NCBI GenBank assembly: GCA_947426305.1
Contig: CANEDP010000019.1
Location: forward strand, 1-32,538
DNA: 32,538 nt
Direction: 5' to 3'
Origin: an uncultured Clostridia bacterium
GTDB taxonomy: Bacteria; Bacillota; Clostridia; TANB77; CAG-508
Shown here: in pieces, positions 17,956 through 26,804 of the stretch
Numbering within the stretch: the stretch's first letter is position 1
How the letters are laid out: each line of letters starts with the position of its first letter
Notes under the pieces: model-generated
Told to the model about the DNA's origin: nothing
Seen by the model: only the letters and a program-made list of their open reading frames with translations
Database searches by the model: none
Translations under genes and position numbers: made by a program

Positions 17956-19167
17956 ATGAATAAAATATTGTTAATGATATATAATATGCTACTTTTGCTA
18001 ATACCAACTACTTTAAACTTTCATGGAATTACTTATGCAAAAATAGTACTTTGCTATTCTGTCTTTGTATTCTTGTATTTGATTTTAGCCAAGAAAATCA
18101 ATAAAACTATTTTTCATAATAAAACATTCCAATATTTATCGATAGGATATTTTGTTTTTTTTATAGTGGTTGCAGTAACTTTTGTGATGAATACAATCAT
18201 AACTCGCAAATTTAGGATACATAATTTTTTGGAAGTATTGAGAGTAATAGAATATTATTTTGTTTTAACAAATTATTTTATGTTATTGACAAAAGAAACA
18301 TTTCGAACATTTCATATTTCTTTAATCGTACTAATCATTTTTAATGTGATAGTATCCTTTTTTCAATTTCACAATATATTTGGCTTAAATGAACAATATA
18401 TTGAAAAAATTGCACCTACCCAATATAGAACATTAGTTAATGGATATCCATCTCCAAGAACGGTTGGAGTGGCTGGAAATCCTAATGTATTTGGATTTTT
18501 AATGGTTTTACTTTCTCTATACTTTTTATATTTCGTTTTGAAAGATTACAAAAAATGGTATTATTATGTGATGTATTTATTGACGGTTGTGTGCGTATTT
18601 CAGTCAAGTTCGAGAACATCCTATGTAGCATTAATCATGAGCAATTTTTGTTTGGTAGTTTTACATTTTTTCAAGTTAAACAAACAAGATATTTTAAAAA
18701 CAGCATCAGTTAGTTTAATTTTGATGATTGTTCATTTTTCTCTTCTTTTCATTTTGCCAGATTCTTATACTTGGCGAATGAAGACATTGATAAATTTTGG
18801 AAATCAAAAAAGTTATCAAGATAGATTAGAGAAAAACAGAAGTAACATAGAGAAATATGCAAATTATGATTTAAACCAAATGATAGGAAAACAGGGAGAG
18901 TTTTTTGATAATGAATGGCTTATGATACTTTTTAAATATAGTATAATTGGACTAATTGCCTATGGAAGTATGATGCTTCTCCCATTAAAAACGATAAAAG
19001 AAAACAAAACATTTGTCTATCCCATTTATATTAGTTTAATTATGGCTAACTTTACTTATATGCTAATGGCAGCAAGTTTCCATTCCTATTTACTGTTCAA
19101 TATAACCATGCTTTTAACGGCAGTTAGTTTAAATATCAAATGTTTACAGGAGGAAAGAATAGAATGA
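17956..19167 (+). CDS. Wzy-like O-antigen/polysaccharide polymerase
   Basis: A 403-residue integral membrane protein with about ten hydrophobic helices spread over its length. A large hydrophilic loop near residues 275-310 contains several Arg and Lys. The VGVAGNPNVFGFLMVLL and SSSRTSYVALI segments are typical of the O-antigen polymerase/ligase superfamily. It would join lipid-linked repeat units on the outer face of the membrane. Its position between glycosyltransferases and a flippase supports this. The stop overlaps the next start by four bases (ATGA). Confidence 0.83.
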   Translation: MNKILLMIYNMLLLLIPTTLNFHGITYAKIVLCYSVFVFLYLILAKKINKTIFHNKTFQYLSIGYFVFFIVVAVTFVMNTIITRKFRIHNFLEVLRVIEYYFVLTNYFMLLTKETFRTFHISLIVLIIFNVIVSFFQFHNIFGLNEQYIEKIAPTQYRTLVNGYPSPRTVGVAGNPNVFGFLMVLLSLYFLYFVLKDYKKWYYYVMYLLTVVCVFQSSSRTSYVALIMSNFCLVVLHFFKLNKQDILKTASVSLILMIVHFSLLFILPDSYTWRMKTLINFGNQKSYQDRLEKNRSNIEKYANYDLNQMIGKQGEFFDNEWLMILFKYSIIGLIAYGSMMLLPLKTIKENKTFVYPIYISLIMANFTYMLMAASFHSYLLFNITMLLTAVSLNIKCLQEERIE

Positions 19168-20333
19168 AAAATATATTAATGATTGCTACATATTTTCCAC
19201 CAATGGGAGGAATTGGGGTAGTAAGAGTTACCAAATATGTAAAATATCTGAAAAAATTTAATTGGAAACCAACTGTCATTACTATTTCTGAAGAAAATAT
19301 TACTTCCTATGATAAGACCTTATTAAAAGATATAGATTCAGATATTGAAGTGATTCGATTAAAATTAGATTCTAATCAAAATGAAAAATTAGAAAACCGT
19401 TTTTTAAAAGCTTTAAAAAAGCAAATAGATGAAATCGTTCAAAAGCGAAAATTTGATATGGTATTTATAACAGGAGGACCATTTGAGCCACTTAAAATTG
19501 CACCATATATTCATCAGAAATTTAAAATACCTTATATCATTGATTTAAGAGATCCATGGAAACTACAGAAAATAAATAATTCTACCCCAATAATTGAGTT
19601 AAAATCAAAAATAAAAAGATTTTTGATTGGTTTTTCGGAAAAAAAAATTTTTTCAAAAGCCTTTGCTATTTGCACAGTAAATGATACAATGACAGAGGAA
19701 TACCAAAAAGAATACCCTAACATAAAAGATAAATTCTATACGATTCCAAATGGATATGATTCAAGTGATTATGATTTGCTACAGTCTAAAAAAGTAGCAG
19801 ACTTTTCTATCCTTTATGCAGGAAAATTTGGTGTATCGGCAGGATTTAGAGATCCTACTCATATATTTAAAGCACTTAAAGAAGTAAATGAAAAAGGTTA
19901 TGTAGTTTCTTTTATTCACGTAGGGCAAATTGAACCCAAAGTAGTAGACATAGCCAAACAAGAGAAAATAGAGCAATATTGCCAATTTTTAGGAAAAAAA
20001 TCGTATCAAGAGACCTTGGAATATTGCAAAGGTGCTGATATTTTACTAGTTATTGGTGGAGAAGAAAAATGCGAGCAAACTGGAAAAATATTTGACTATA
20101 TTGGTTGCAAAAGACCAATTTTGGTATTAGCAAATGAGGAAAGCGAAATAAATGTGGTATGTAAAAACGTGAAGCAAGCATATTGTGTTAGAAAAAATGA
20201 TATCGGAAAAATGGTAGATACCATTCTTAAATTACACAAGTATACTGAAAAAGTTAGTACAGAAAGCATCATAGAACAATACACAAGAGAGAATTTAACG
20301 AAACAGTTAGTAGAAATTTTAAATAAAGGATAA
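19164..20333 (+). CDS. Glycosyltransferase, GT-B fold (GT4-like)
   Basis: A 389-residue protein starting MKNILMIATYFPPMGGIGVVR, the classic GT4 N-terminus with the donor-binding glycine turn. It has FITGGPFEPL and IDLRDPWKL in the first domain and ILYAGKFGVSAG, FLGKKSYQETL and KIFDYIGCKRPIL in the second. I use the ATG at 19164 because the upstream ATG at 19140 would place the AGGAGG binding site within the gene. It is coupled to the polymerase gene by an ATGA overlap. Confidence 0.85.
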   Translation: MKNILMIATYFPPMGGIGVVRVTKYVKYLKKFNWKPTVITISEENITSYDKTLLKDIDSDIEVIRLKLDSNQNEKLENRFLKALKKQIDEIVQKRKFDMVFITGGPFEPLKIAPYIHQKFKIPYIIDLRDPWKLQKINNSTPIIELKSKIKRFLIGFSEKKIFSKAFAICTVNDTMTEEYQKEYPNIKDKFYTIPNGYDSSDYDLLQSKKVADFSILYAGKFGVSAGFRDPTHIFKALKEVNEKGYVVSFIHVGQIEPKVVDIAKQEKIEQYCQFLGKKSYQETLEYCKGADILLVIGGEEKCEQTGKIFDYIGCKRPILVLANEESEINVVCKNVKQAYCVRKNDIGKMVDTILKLHKYTEKVSTESIIEQYTRENLTKQLVEILNKG

Positions 20334-20336
20334 GGT

Positions 20337-21620
20337 ATGATTGATAAACAAGCCATAAAACAAAAAATAGAAAAGTTAAAAGAAACAGGTTTTTTTTCCA
20401 TATTTCTTTCAAATATTTTAGCAAAAGTAGTAGTTTTTTTGGGGAATATTGTTGTTGTCAGAATATTATCCAAAAATGAATATGGAATTTATGCCTATGT
20501 GATTAATACATTTAGTATGTTGTACATATTAGACGATTTTGGAGCGTCAAGTGCTGCTTTGCAATATATTACAGAACAGAAGGAAAATAAACAAAAGCAA
20601 CAAGCTATTTTAAAATATGCTATCAAATTAGGATTAATTGGTTCAGCAATTTCTGGATTATTGATTCTTATTTCACCATTGTTTTTTCCATTTAAAATTG
20701 TGGAAGCAAAATATTTAGTACCAATTTTGTGCTTAATACCAATATTTTCGATTGTTAAAGGATTATTATCAGTTGTATTAAGAGCCAATTTTGAAAATAA
20801 AAAATATGCGCTATTAAATTTAACAGAAACCATTTCTAGTTATTTATTTTTAATACCATTATGTTTCTTTTTTGGCGTAAAAGGAGCAATCTTATCTAGG
20901 TATTGTTACACAATCGTGGCTTTGATTTTAGGAATCTACTTAACAAGAAATCTGATTAAAAAAGATAACAAACAAAATCAATTAGACAAAGGGGAAAAGA
21001 AAAGTTTTAACCAATATGCTTTAGCTACTCAATTAAATAGTGCCATATCCAGTTTATTAATTTATATTGATACTTTTATGGTTGGTTTGATTTTAAGTAC
21101 CTCAAAAAGTGTAGCTAGCTATAAAGTAGCATCCACCATACCAGCGGCTTTGTCTTTTTTGCCAACTTGTGTGGTAGTATATGTATTACCATATTTTGTT
21201 GCTAATAATAAAAATAAAGAATGGCTTAAAAGTAGATATTACAAATTAATCCAATATGGAATGTTGGGGTATGGCTTATTTACAATAGGCTTGATCGTTT
21301 TTTCTAAAGTGATATTTAATATACTCTATACACAAACTTATCAAGAAGCAATACTTCCATTTTGCATTCTTATGGTGGGATTTTTCTTCTCGGCTACTTT
21401 GAAAATACCAACTAATAATATTTTATGTGCCATGAAAAAACTGAAGTCTAATTTAGTGATTACAATTTTATCAGGAATACTGAATGCTTTATTGAATGTT
21501 ATATTTATACAGAAATATGGAATTGTAGGTGCTGCTCTAACTACTACTTTTACTAACATATTTAGTTCAATCATTGGTTTGTTTTTGGCAAGGAAAGCAA
21601 TGATTGAAGTAAAGGAATAA
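20337..21620 (+). CDS. Wzx-type lipid-linked oligosaccharide flippase
   Basis: A 427-residue polytopic protein (roughly 12 membrane helices) of the polysaccharide exporter/MATE-like group. The N-terminal pattern FFSIFLSNILAKVVVFLGNIVVVRILSKNEYGIYAY is characteristic of Wzx, and the central LATQLNSAISSLLIYIDTFMVGLILS matches the second bundle. It would move the undecaprenyl-linked repeat unit across the membrane for the polymerase. Confidence 0.9.
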   Translation: MIDKQAIKQKIEKLKETGFFSIFLSNILAKVVVFLGNIVVVRILSKNEYGIYAYVINTFSMLYILDDFGASSAALQYITEQKENKQKQQAILKYAIKLGLIGSAISGLLILISPLFFPFKIVEAKYLVPILCLIPIFSIVKGLLSVVLRANFENKKYALLNLTETISSYLFLIPLCFFFGVKGAILSRYCYTIVALILGIYLTRNLIKKDNKQNQLDKGEKKSFNQYALATQLNSAISSLLIYIDTFMVGLILSTSKSVASYKVASTIPAALSFLPTCVVVYVLPYFVANNKNKEWLKSRYYKLIQYGMLGYGLFTIGLIVFSKVIFNILYTQTYQEAILPFCILMVGFFFSATLKIPTNNILCAMKKLKSNLVITILSGILNALLNVIFIQKYGIVGAALTTTFTNIFSSIIGLFLARKAMIEVKE

Positions 21621-21629
21621 GGAGAAAAA

Positions 21630-22196
21630 ATGATACGAAGTAAAAAAGAATATAAAGAATATTTGAGGCAAGATTTAAAGCAATCTGGTTTATTAAATAA
21701 AAAATGGTTAGATCGATTATGTGACAGAAGATATAAGTTTTACAAAAGTTTAAGAAAAACAGAATATTATTATAATTGCAAACACACTTGGTTTGATAAA
21801 ATCATTAGAAAAATGTTATATATTAGACACATAAGATTATGCAATCAATACAATTGGACGATTCCGATTAATGTATTTGGACCAGGTTTAGCTATTGTTC
21901 ATAATGGCACGATTGTAGTTTCTGGTAAAGCAAAAGTTGGGAAGAATTGTAGAATCCATGTATGTACTAATATAGGAAATGCTTTATCACATGGAGAAGA
22001 TGGTACGCCAATTCTTGGAGATAACGTATATATTGGACCAGGAGCGAAAATATTTGGACCAATTACCATCGGAAATAATGTGGCAATTGGTGCGAATGCT
22101 GTTGTGAATAAATCATTTGGAGACAATTGCACAATAGCAGGTGTTCCTGCTAAAATAATTAGTTATCATACTGCTGAAAAATATATAGAAGAATAA
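21630..22196 (+). CDS. Serine-acetyltransferase-like (CysE-type) sugar O-acetyltransferase
   Basis: A 188-residue protein with a helical, basic N-terminal half (about 1-65) and a left-handed beta-helix C-terminal half. The helix has hexapeptide repeats with GPGLAIVHNGTIVVSG, a catalytic-type His in RIHVCTNIG, and VYIGPGAKIFGPITIGNNVAIGANAVV. The closing GVPAKI is usual for this family. Inside this operon it probably acetylates a glycan sugar rather than serine. PglD-like N-acetylation of the 4-amino sugar is another possibility. Confidence 0.82.
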   Translation: MIRSKKEYKEYLRQDLKQSGLLNKKWLDRLCDRRYKFYKSLRKTEYYYNCKHTWFDKIIRKMLYIRHIRLCNQYNWTIPINVFGPGLAIVHNGTIVVSGKAKVGKNCRIHVCTNIGNALSHGEDGTPILGDNVYIGPGAKIFGPITIGNNVAIGANAVVNKSFGDNCTIAGVPAKIISYHTAEKYIEE

Positions 22197-22210
22197 AAGG
22201 AGAAAGAAAA

Positions 22211-23318
22211 ATGGAATATCAAATTTGTAAAAGATGTGTGATGGATACAACCGATCCAACCATCACTTTTGATGAAAATGGATATTGCAATCATTGTACA
22301 GGAGCAATTAAAAATAAGCCGAAGACCTTAGAAGAAAAAGATCATCATTCTTTTCATGAAATGATTGAATTATTGAAGAAGGAAGGAAACGGAAAAAAAT
22401 ACGATTGTGTTTTAGGAATTAGTGGAGGAATTGATTCGTCTTATTTGGCATATTTACTTAGTAAAAATGGAGTAAGAATTTTAGGAATTCATATTGATGC
22501 TGGTTGGAATACAGAAATATCAAGCCAAAACTTGAAAAAATTATGTGATAAATGCAAAATTGATTTAAAAATCATTAAAATCAATGAAAAAGAAATGATG
22601 GATTTACAACGTGCTTATTTTTTATCAGAAGTGCTAAACCAAGATGTGCCACAAGATCATGCATTTTTTGCAGAACTTTACCATTATATGATGAAAGAAA
22701 AACAAAAATATTTTATAAGTCGGTCATAACTGGGCATCAGAAAGTATCACACCAATTGCTTGGGGATACGATGCTTATGATGCAGACAATATAAAAGCTA
22801 TTCATAAAAAGTATGGAAAAGAAAAATTAAAGGAATATCCATTTGTATCGTTCTATGAAAACCATATTAAAATGCCATATATTTGTAAAATAAAAAAATT
22901 AAGACCACTTAATTGCATCGAATATAATCCAGAAAAAGCCTTAGAAGAATTAAAGCAAGAAGTTGGTTTTGAATATTATGGAAGTAAACATAATGAGTCT
23001 GTTTTTACAAGGCTATTACAAACCTACATTCAGCCAGAAAAATTTGGTTTTGAAAAAAGAAGAGCTCATTTATCCAGTATGATTATTTCTGGAAATATGA
23101 CAAGAGAAGAGGCTTTGCACATTTTAGATGAGCCACCTGAAACGAAAGAACAAATCGAAAAAGATATCGAAGAAGTAACTAGTAAAATAGGAATAACAAG
23201 AAAAGAATTTGATGAAATTATCCATTCTGGCAATATTAGGTCACATTTAGAATTTAAAAACGATAAGAAAAAACAAGAGATTTTTAATCAAATTAGAAAA
23301 ATATTAGGAAGAGGGTAA
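22211..23318 (+). CDS. wbpG: N-acetyl-sugar amidotransferase (WbpG/PseA-like), with +1 frameshift at CGG
   Basis: WbpG-family proteins use a PP-loop ATP pyrophosphatase fold to convert an acetamido group of a nucleotide sugar to an acetamidino group, with ammonia from a HisH/HisF-like pair. The starting frame ends at 22727-22729, only two codons after an in-frame CGG at 22721. Skipping C22721 gives Gly171 in FISGHNWASESITPIAW and a 368-residue protein of normal length. Seen: an N-terminal Cys-rich segment (CKRCVMDTTDP, CNHC), the PP-loop SGGIDSSYLAYLL near residue 70, and the continuing C-terminal helical domain. The required HisH- and HisF-like partners are not in the window, so they would have to be encoded elsewhere or be the chromosomal copies. 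Confidence 0.9.
22718..22724 (+). other. +1 recoding site AGU-CGG-U in the amidotransferase gene
   Basis: Zero-frame CGG at 22721-22723, followed by UCA and the stop UAA. Skipping C22721 restores FISGHNWASES, matching the SG-containing motif of the family. Confidence 0.9.
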
Positions 23319-23321
23319 GCT

Positions 23322-24431
23322 ATGAAAATAATAACGATTATTGGTGCTAGACCACAATTTATCAAGGCTGCCATGGTATCTAAATCTTTAAAAGGCAATT
23401 TTGAAGAAATCATTGTCCATACAGGACAACATTATGATAAAAATATGTCCAATATATTTTTTGAGCAACTTCAAATCCCAAAACCCAAATATAATTTAAA
23501 CGTAGGTTCTGGAACGCATGGAAAACAAACTGGAGAAATGCTTGCCAAAATCGAAGAAGTTTTATTAGAAGAAAAACCAGATTTTGTTATGGTATATGGA
23601 GATACGAATTCAACCTTGGCAGGTGCTTTAGCAGCATCTAAATTACTGATTCCTGTCATTCATATTGAAGCTGGTCTTCGATCCTATAATAAGAATATGC
23701 CAGAAGAACAAAATAGAGTATTAACAGACCATATTTCAGAAATTCTAGTTTGTCCAACTGATACAGCAGCCCAGAATTTGAAAAAAGAAGGAATTACGAA
23801 GAATGTTTACCAAACAGGTGATGTTATGTGTGACTCTGTGTTACATTATTCTCAACTAGCCAATCAAAGAATCAGCACAGAGAATATTGATTTAAAAGGA
23901 TTATATGAAAATAGGAAATTGGATAAGTGGTATCTAGCCACGATTCATCGAGCAGAAAATACGATGGATAATGAAAATCTTACCAATATTTTAAGAGCTT
24001 TTGAAGAATTGGAAAATCCAGTTGTTTTTCCAGTACATCCAAGAATTCGAAAAATGATTGATGAGTTAAAGAATAAAAATCACTATAAAAATATTTATTT
24101 TATTGAACCGGTTGACTATTTGACAATGCTATATTTAACCAAAAATGCGCAAAAAGTCATGACAGATTCTGGCGGACTTCAAAAAGAATGTTATATTTTA
24201 GATGTGCCTTGTATTACGATAAGAGAACAGACAGAATGGATTGAAACATTAAATCATGGATATAACGTACTTGCAAACCCAGAATATCAGGAATTATTAG
24301 AAAAGATAAAGAAAGCAAAAATTCAAAAAGATTTTGAAAAAGTTCATTATTATGGAGATGGAAATGCAGCAGACAAAATTGAGAATATTTTAGAAAAATG
24401 GAGAAAAGAAAATGGAAGTAAAAAAGAGTAA
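23322..24431 (+). CDS. wbpI: UDP-GlcNAc3NAcA 2-epimerase (WbpI-like) or UDP-GlcNAc 2-epimerase
   Basis: A 369-residue non-hydrolysing 2-epimerase. The opening TIIGARPQFIKAAMVSK is more like WbpI than WecB (which has GTRPEAIK). The NVGSGTHGKQTGEML segment, the YGDTNSTLAGALAA motif, HIEAGLRSYNKNMPEEQNRVLTDH and DSGGLQKE are all present. With WbpA, B, E and D made by the same operon, it most likely converts UDP-GlcNAc3NAcA to UDP-ManNAc3NAcA. Its last 20 bases overlap the next gene. Confidence 0.88.
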   Translation: MKIITIIGARPQFIKAAMVSKSLKGNFEEIIVHTGQHYDKNMSNIFFEQLQIPKPKYNLNVGSGTHGKQTGEMLAKIEEVLLEEKPDFVMVYGDTNSTLAGALAASKLLIPVIHIEAGLRSYNKNMPEEQNRVLTDHISEILVCPTDTAAQNLKKEGITKNVYQTGDVMCDSVLHYSQLANQRISTENIDLKGLYENRKLDKWYLATIHRAENTMDNENLTNILRAFEELENPVVFPVHPRIRKMIDELKNKNHYKNIYFIEPVDYLTMLYLTKNAQKVMTDSGGLQKECYILDVPCITIREQTEWIETLNHGYNVLANPEYQELLEKIKKAKIQKDFEKVHYYGDGNAADKIENILEKWRKENGSKKE

Positions 24432-25599
24432 AAATTTACAAATTGCAATCGTTTTTGTAATATCTATTGCGTTTATCGTGATACACCATATAAATGTAAC
24501 AGGAAAATTATATTCAGAAAGTCCAGATGGCAATTTATATATTAGTATAGCAGATAATTTTATTAAATCAGGTCATTTTATTCAAACAGCAAGACCAGCA
24601 GAAATAAATATGGTAGTTCCATTAGGACTTCCAATTATATTAACAATCGGAAAATTGCTATTTGGAAATATAAATGGAATTTTAATTTTACAATATGTTC
24701 TATTTGGACTATTAAATGTGTTTTTATATTTAACTTGTATGAACTTTACAAAATCAAAAATGTTAAGTGGCTTAGCAGTAGGGATTTACTGTACTTCAAA
24801 TGCTGTTCTATATAAAGCAGCTTCGCCAAGTTATATACTGACCGAAACATATTATTTATTTAGTATTAGTTTACTGATGTATATTTTATCCATAAAAGAA
24901 AAAAGTTTTGATGATAAAATTAAACAATGTTTACTAATTGTAAGTGTGGTATTTTTTATAAGGACGATTTTTAGTATATGGCTTATCCCATTACTAATTA
25001 TTTGCACAATTAGAGTCATACAAAAAAAGATAGAAGTTCAATATTTATTCAAACTAATTGCAATGATAGCAGTTGTTTTTATAATCAATATTGGTATTAA
25101 TTATCGTGAAACAGGAGAGTTTATTCCTTTACAAAATTATGGTGGAGATTCTTTTTATCAAGCCAATAATCCTCATACCTCAACAGCAAGTTATAGTTCT
25201 CATATTGCACATGACTTTGTTGCGGATGACTTCTTTGAAATTATTGAGAGTAATATACCAAGAGGAGAAAAATCGAAAATATTAAGTGGCAGAGCAAAAG
25301 AATGGATTATCAATAATCCTATGCAATTTATAAAAAACACAATCATAAAATTTTATAGCTTGTTTGTAAAGGCATATGGCTTAGATTTCTTTATTATGAC
25401 ATTCATGACAGTTATTATGATACTTAAAAATAAACGATATGAATTTGCAATCTACTTTATCATGTTTGGATTAATGGCGGGAATAACATCAATGGGATTA
25501 AATATAGAAAGATATTCTTATTTTGCAGTATTATTTTATATTGTCTACAAAATTACTTTTATCAAAGAAATTTGCAATCTAATAAAGAATCCTAATTAA
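24412..25599 (+). CDS. GT-C-type membrane protein, probably a polyprenyl-phosphate-sugar glycosyltransferase
   Basis: A 395-residue polytopic protein with about nine or ten membrane helices. After the first helix comes an external loop with SPDGNLYISIADNFIKSGHF, where an acidic residue sits in the position used by GT-C enzymes such as ArnT or PMT, followed by a helix-rich core. Another extracytoplasmic segment lies near residues 225-300. It would attach a sugar from a polyprenyl-phosphate donor on the outer face, and the neighbouring GT2-GtrA protein could make that donor. Overlap of 20 bases with the epimerase gene suggests coupling. The precise family is uncertain. Confidence 0.68.
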   Translation: MEVKKSKNLQIAIVFVISIAFIVIHHINVTGKLYSESPDGNLYISIADNFIKSGHFIQTARPAEINMVVPLGLPIILTIGKLLFGNINGILILQYVLFGLLNVFLYLTCMNFTKSKMLSGLAVGIYCTSNAVLYKAASPSYILTETYYLFSISLLMYILSIKEKSFDDKIKQCLLIVSVVFFIRTIFSIWLIPLLIICTIRVIQKKIEVQYLFKLIAMIAVVFIINIGINYRETGEFIPLQNYGGDSFYQANNPHTSTASYSSHIAHDFVADDFFEIIESNIPRGEKSKILSGRAKEWIINNPMQFIKNTIIKFYSLFVKAYGLDFFIMTFMTVIMILKNKRYEFAIYFIMFGLMAGITSMGLNIERYSYFAVLFYIVYKITFIKEICNLIKNPN

Positions 25600-25618
25600 G
25601 CAGGATTCTTTATTTTTT
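25581..25618 (+). terminator. Intrinsic terminator ending the polysaccharide operon
   Basis: A 13-bp stem (25581-25593 with 25602-25614), an 8-base loop holding the stop codon of the preceding gene, then a T-run. It also covers the stop codon of the convergent minus-strand gene. Confidence 0.92.
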
Positions 25619-26647
25619 AAACACCCATTCTTGTTGAATTTTATAATTAATGAAAAATATAATGGTATCAACGATAATTTTTATAAGCACTTCTGTATCA
25701 TTTATTTTACTGTAGATAAATGATACACATAGGGCAGAGATACACATTTGAATGATACAAAGGATGTAATATTTAATAATCGAAGATGACGTTGCTTCTT
25801 TAAATACAACATTTCTGTTAACTTTGTAATTCACAAAAGAAGAAACGACTCTTGCTAAAACTGTAGCAATTGTAATTGCGTAAATTGCGAAATTTTTTAT
25901 CAATAAGTTAAAAAAGAGTTTGTATAATAAAATATCGACTAAAAAAGCTAGGATGGAAGAAAAGATATATTTAAAGAAAATAGCATATATTTTTAAAGAA
26001 TCTGTTAGTGGGTTAAAATGAGAACTTTTATTTTTCTCAAGGTAAATCGTTTCAATTTTTTCCTCAGAAATGATTATGTTTTCTTGTTTTGTATGCATTA
26101 ACATATTCATTTCAAAATCAAATTTTTCTCCCTCAATAAGAAGAAGTTTTTGAATATAGCAATTCGGAATGGCACGAAGACCGGTTTGAGTATCTTGTAT
26201 TTGAAGCCCTGTTAAAAAAGAAAAGATACATTTGGTAAGTTTATTGCCAAATCTACTTCTAAAAGGTATATTTTTGTCATCAAAATTTCTAACGCCTAAA
26301 ATTAAATGATCCGGATTTTGAAGTAGTTTTGTATACAATTTTTGGACGTCTGCAATTGTATGCTGACCATCTGCATCTAAGGTGATGATGCCAATATTTG
26401 TATGATTGTTATTAAGATAATGATTGAATCCTGTTTTTAGAGCTCGTCCTTTTCCTAGATTAGTAGCATGGGTTAAAAGAGTAACTTTCGTTTCGATTTG
26501 TTTAAAAATTTTTGTGTGCTCTAAATCAGAACCATCATTCACTACAATAATATTTCGAAAATTATTTTCTAATAAATTGGATACTAGAATGATTAATTTC
26601 TCATCCGGATTTAAGGCAGGAATTAGAATTGTAATTTTTTGTTCCAA
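25610..26647 (-). CDS. GT2 polyprenyl-phosphate glycosyltransferase fused to a GtrA domain
   Basis: The N-terminal ~215 residues form a GT2 domain of the DPM1 type: ITILIPALNPDEKL, VVNDGSD, NLGKGRALKTGFN, and the metal-binding DADGQH. This is followed by DTQTGLRAIP. The C-terminal ~120 residues carry four membrane helices of the GtrA family (SSILAFLVDILLYKL, SSFVNYKVNRNVVF). Together they suggest synthesis of a polyprenyl-phosphate sugar and help with its movement across the membrane. Start is TTG with AGGAGG nine bases before. No in-frame CGG. The convergent GT-C gene is a plausible user of its product. Confidence 0.9.
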   Translation of the reverse strand: MEQKITILIPALNPDEKLIILVSNLLENNFRNIIVVNDGSDLEHTKIFKQIETKVTLLTHATNLGKGRALKTGFNHYLNNNHTNIGIITLDADGQHTIADVQKLYTKLLQNPDHLILGVRNFDDKNIPFRSRFGNKLTKCIFSFLTGLQIQDTQTGLRAIPNCYIQKLLLIEGEKFDFEMNMLMHTKQENIIISEEKIETIYLEKNKSSHFNPLTDSLKIYAIFFKYIFSSILAFLVDILLYKLFFNLLIKNFAIYAITIATVLARVVSSFVNYKVNRNVVFKEATSSSIIKYYILCIIQMCISALCVSFIYSKINDTEVLIKIIVDTIIFFINYKIQQEWVFKK

Positions 26648-26677
26648 AATTGTAAACCTCCTATTAAAATATAATTT

Positions 26678-26706
26678 ATTATAACACTTAATTTTGAGAT
26701 TGGCAA
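26678..26706 (-). promoter_or_regulatory. Promoter of the GT2-GtrA gene
   Basis: On the minus strand: TTGCCA (26706-26701), a 17-base spacer and TATAAT (26683-26678), about 30 bases before the TTG start. Confidence 0.8.
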
Positions 26707-26740
26707 GAATAAAAAATAAATAGAATTTTGCAGAAAATGA

Positions 26741-26768
26741 TTGTGTAAAAAAAAGAATATGATATAAT
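26741..26768 (+). promoter_or_regulatory. Promoter of the 26805-29433 pair
   Basis: TTGTGT (26741-26746), a 16-base spacer and TATAAT (26763-26768), about 35 bases before the ATG at 26805. It diverges from the GT2-GtrA promoter. Confidence 0.65.
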
Positions 26769-26804
26769 AATAACTAATTCATAAAATAGAGAAAGGGAAA
26801 ACAA

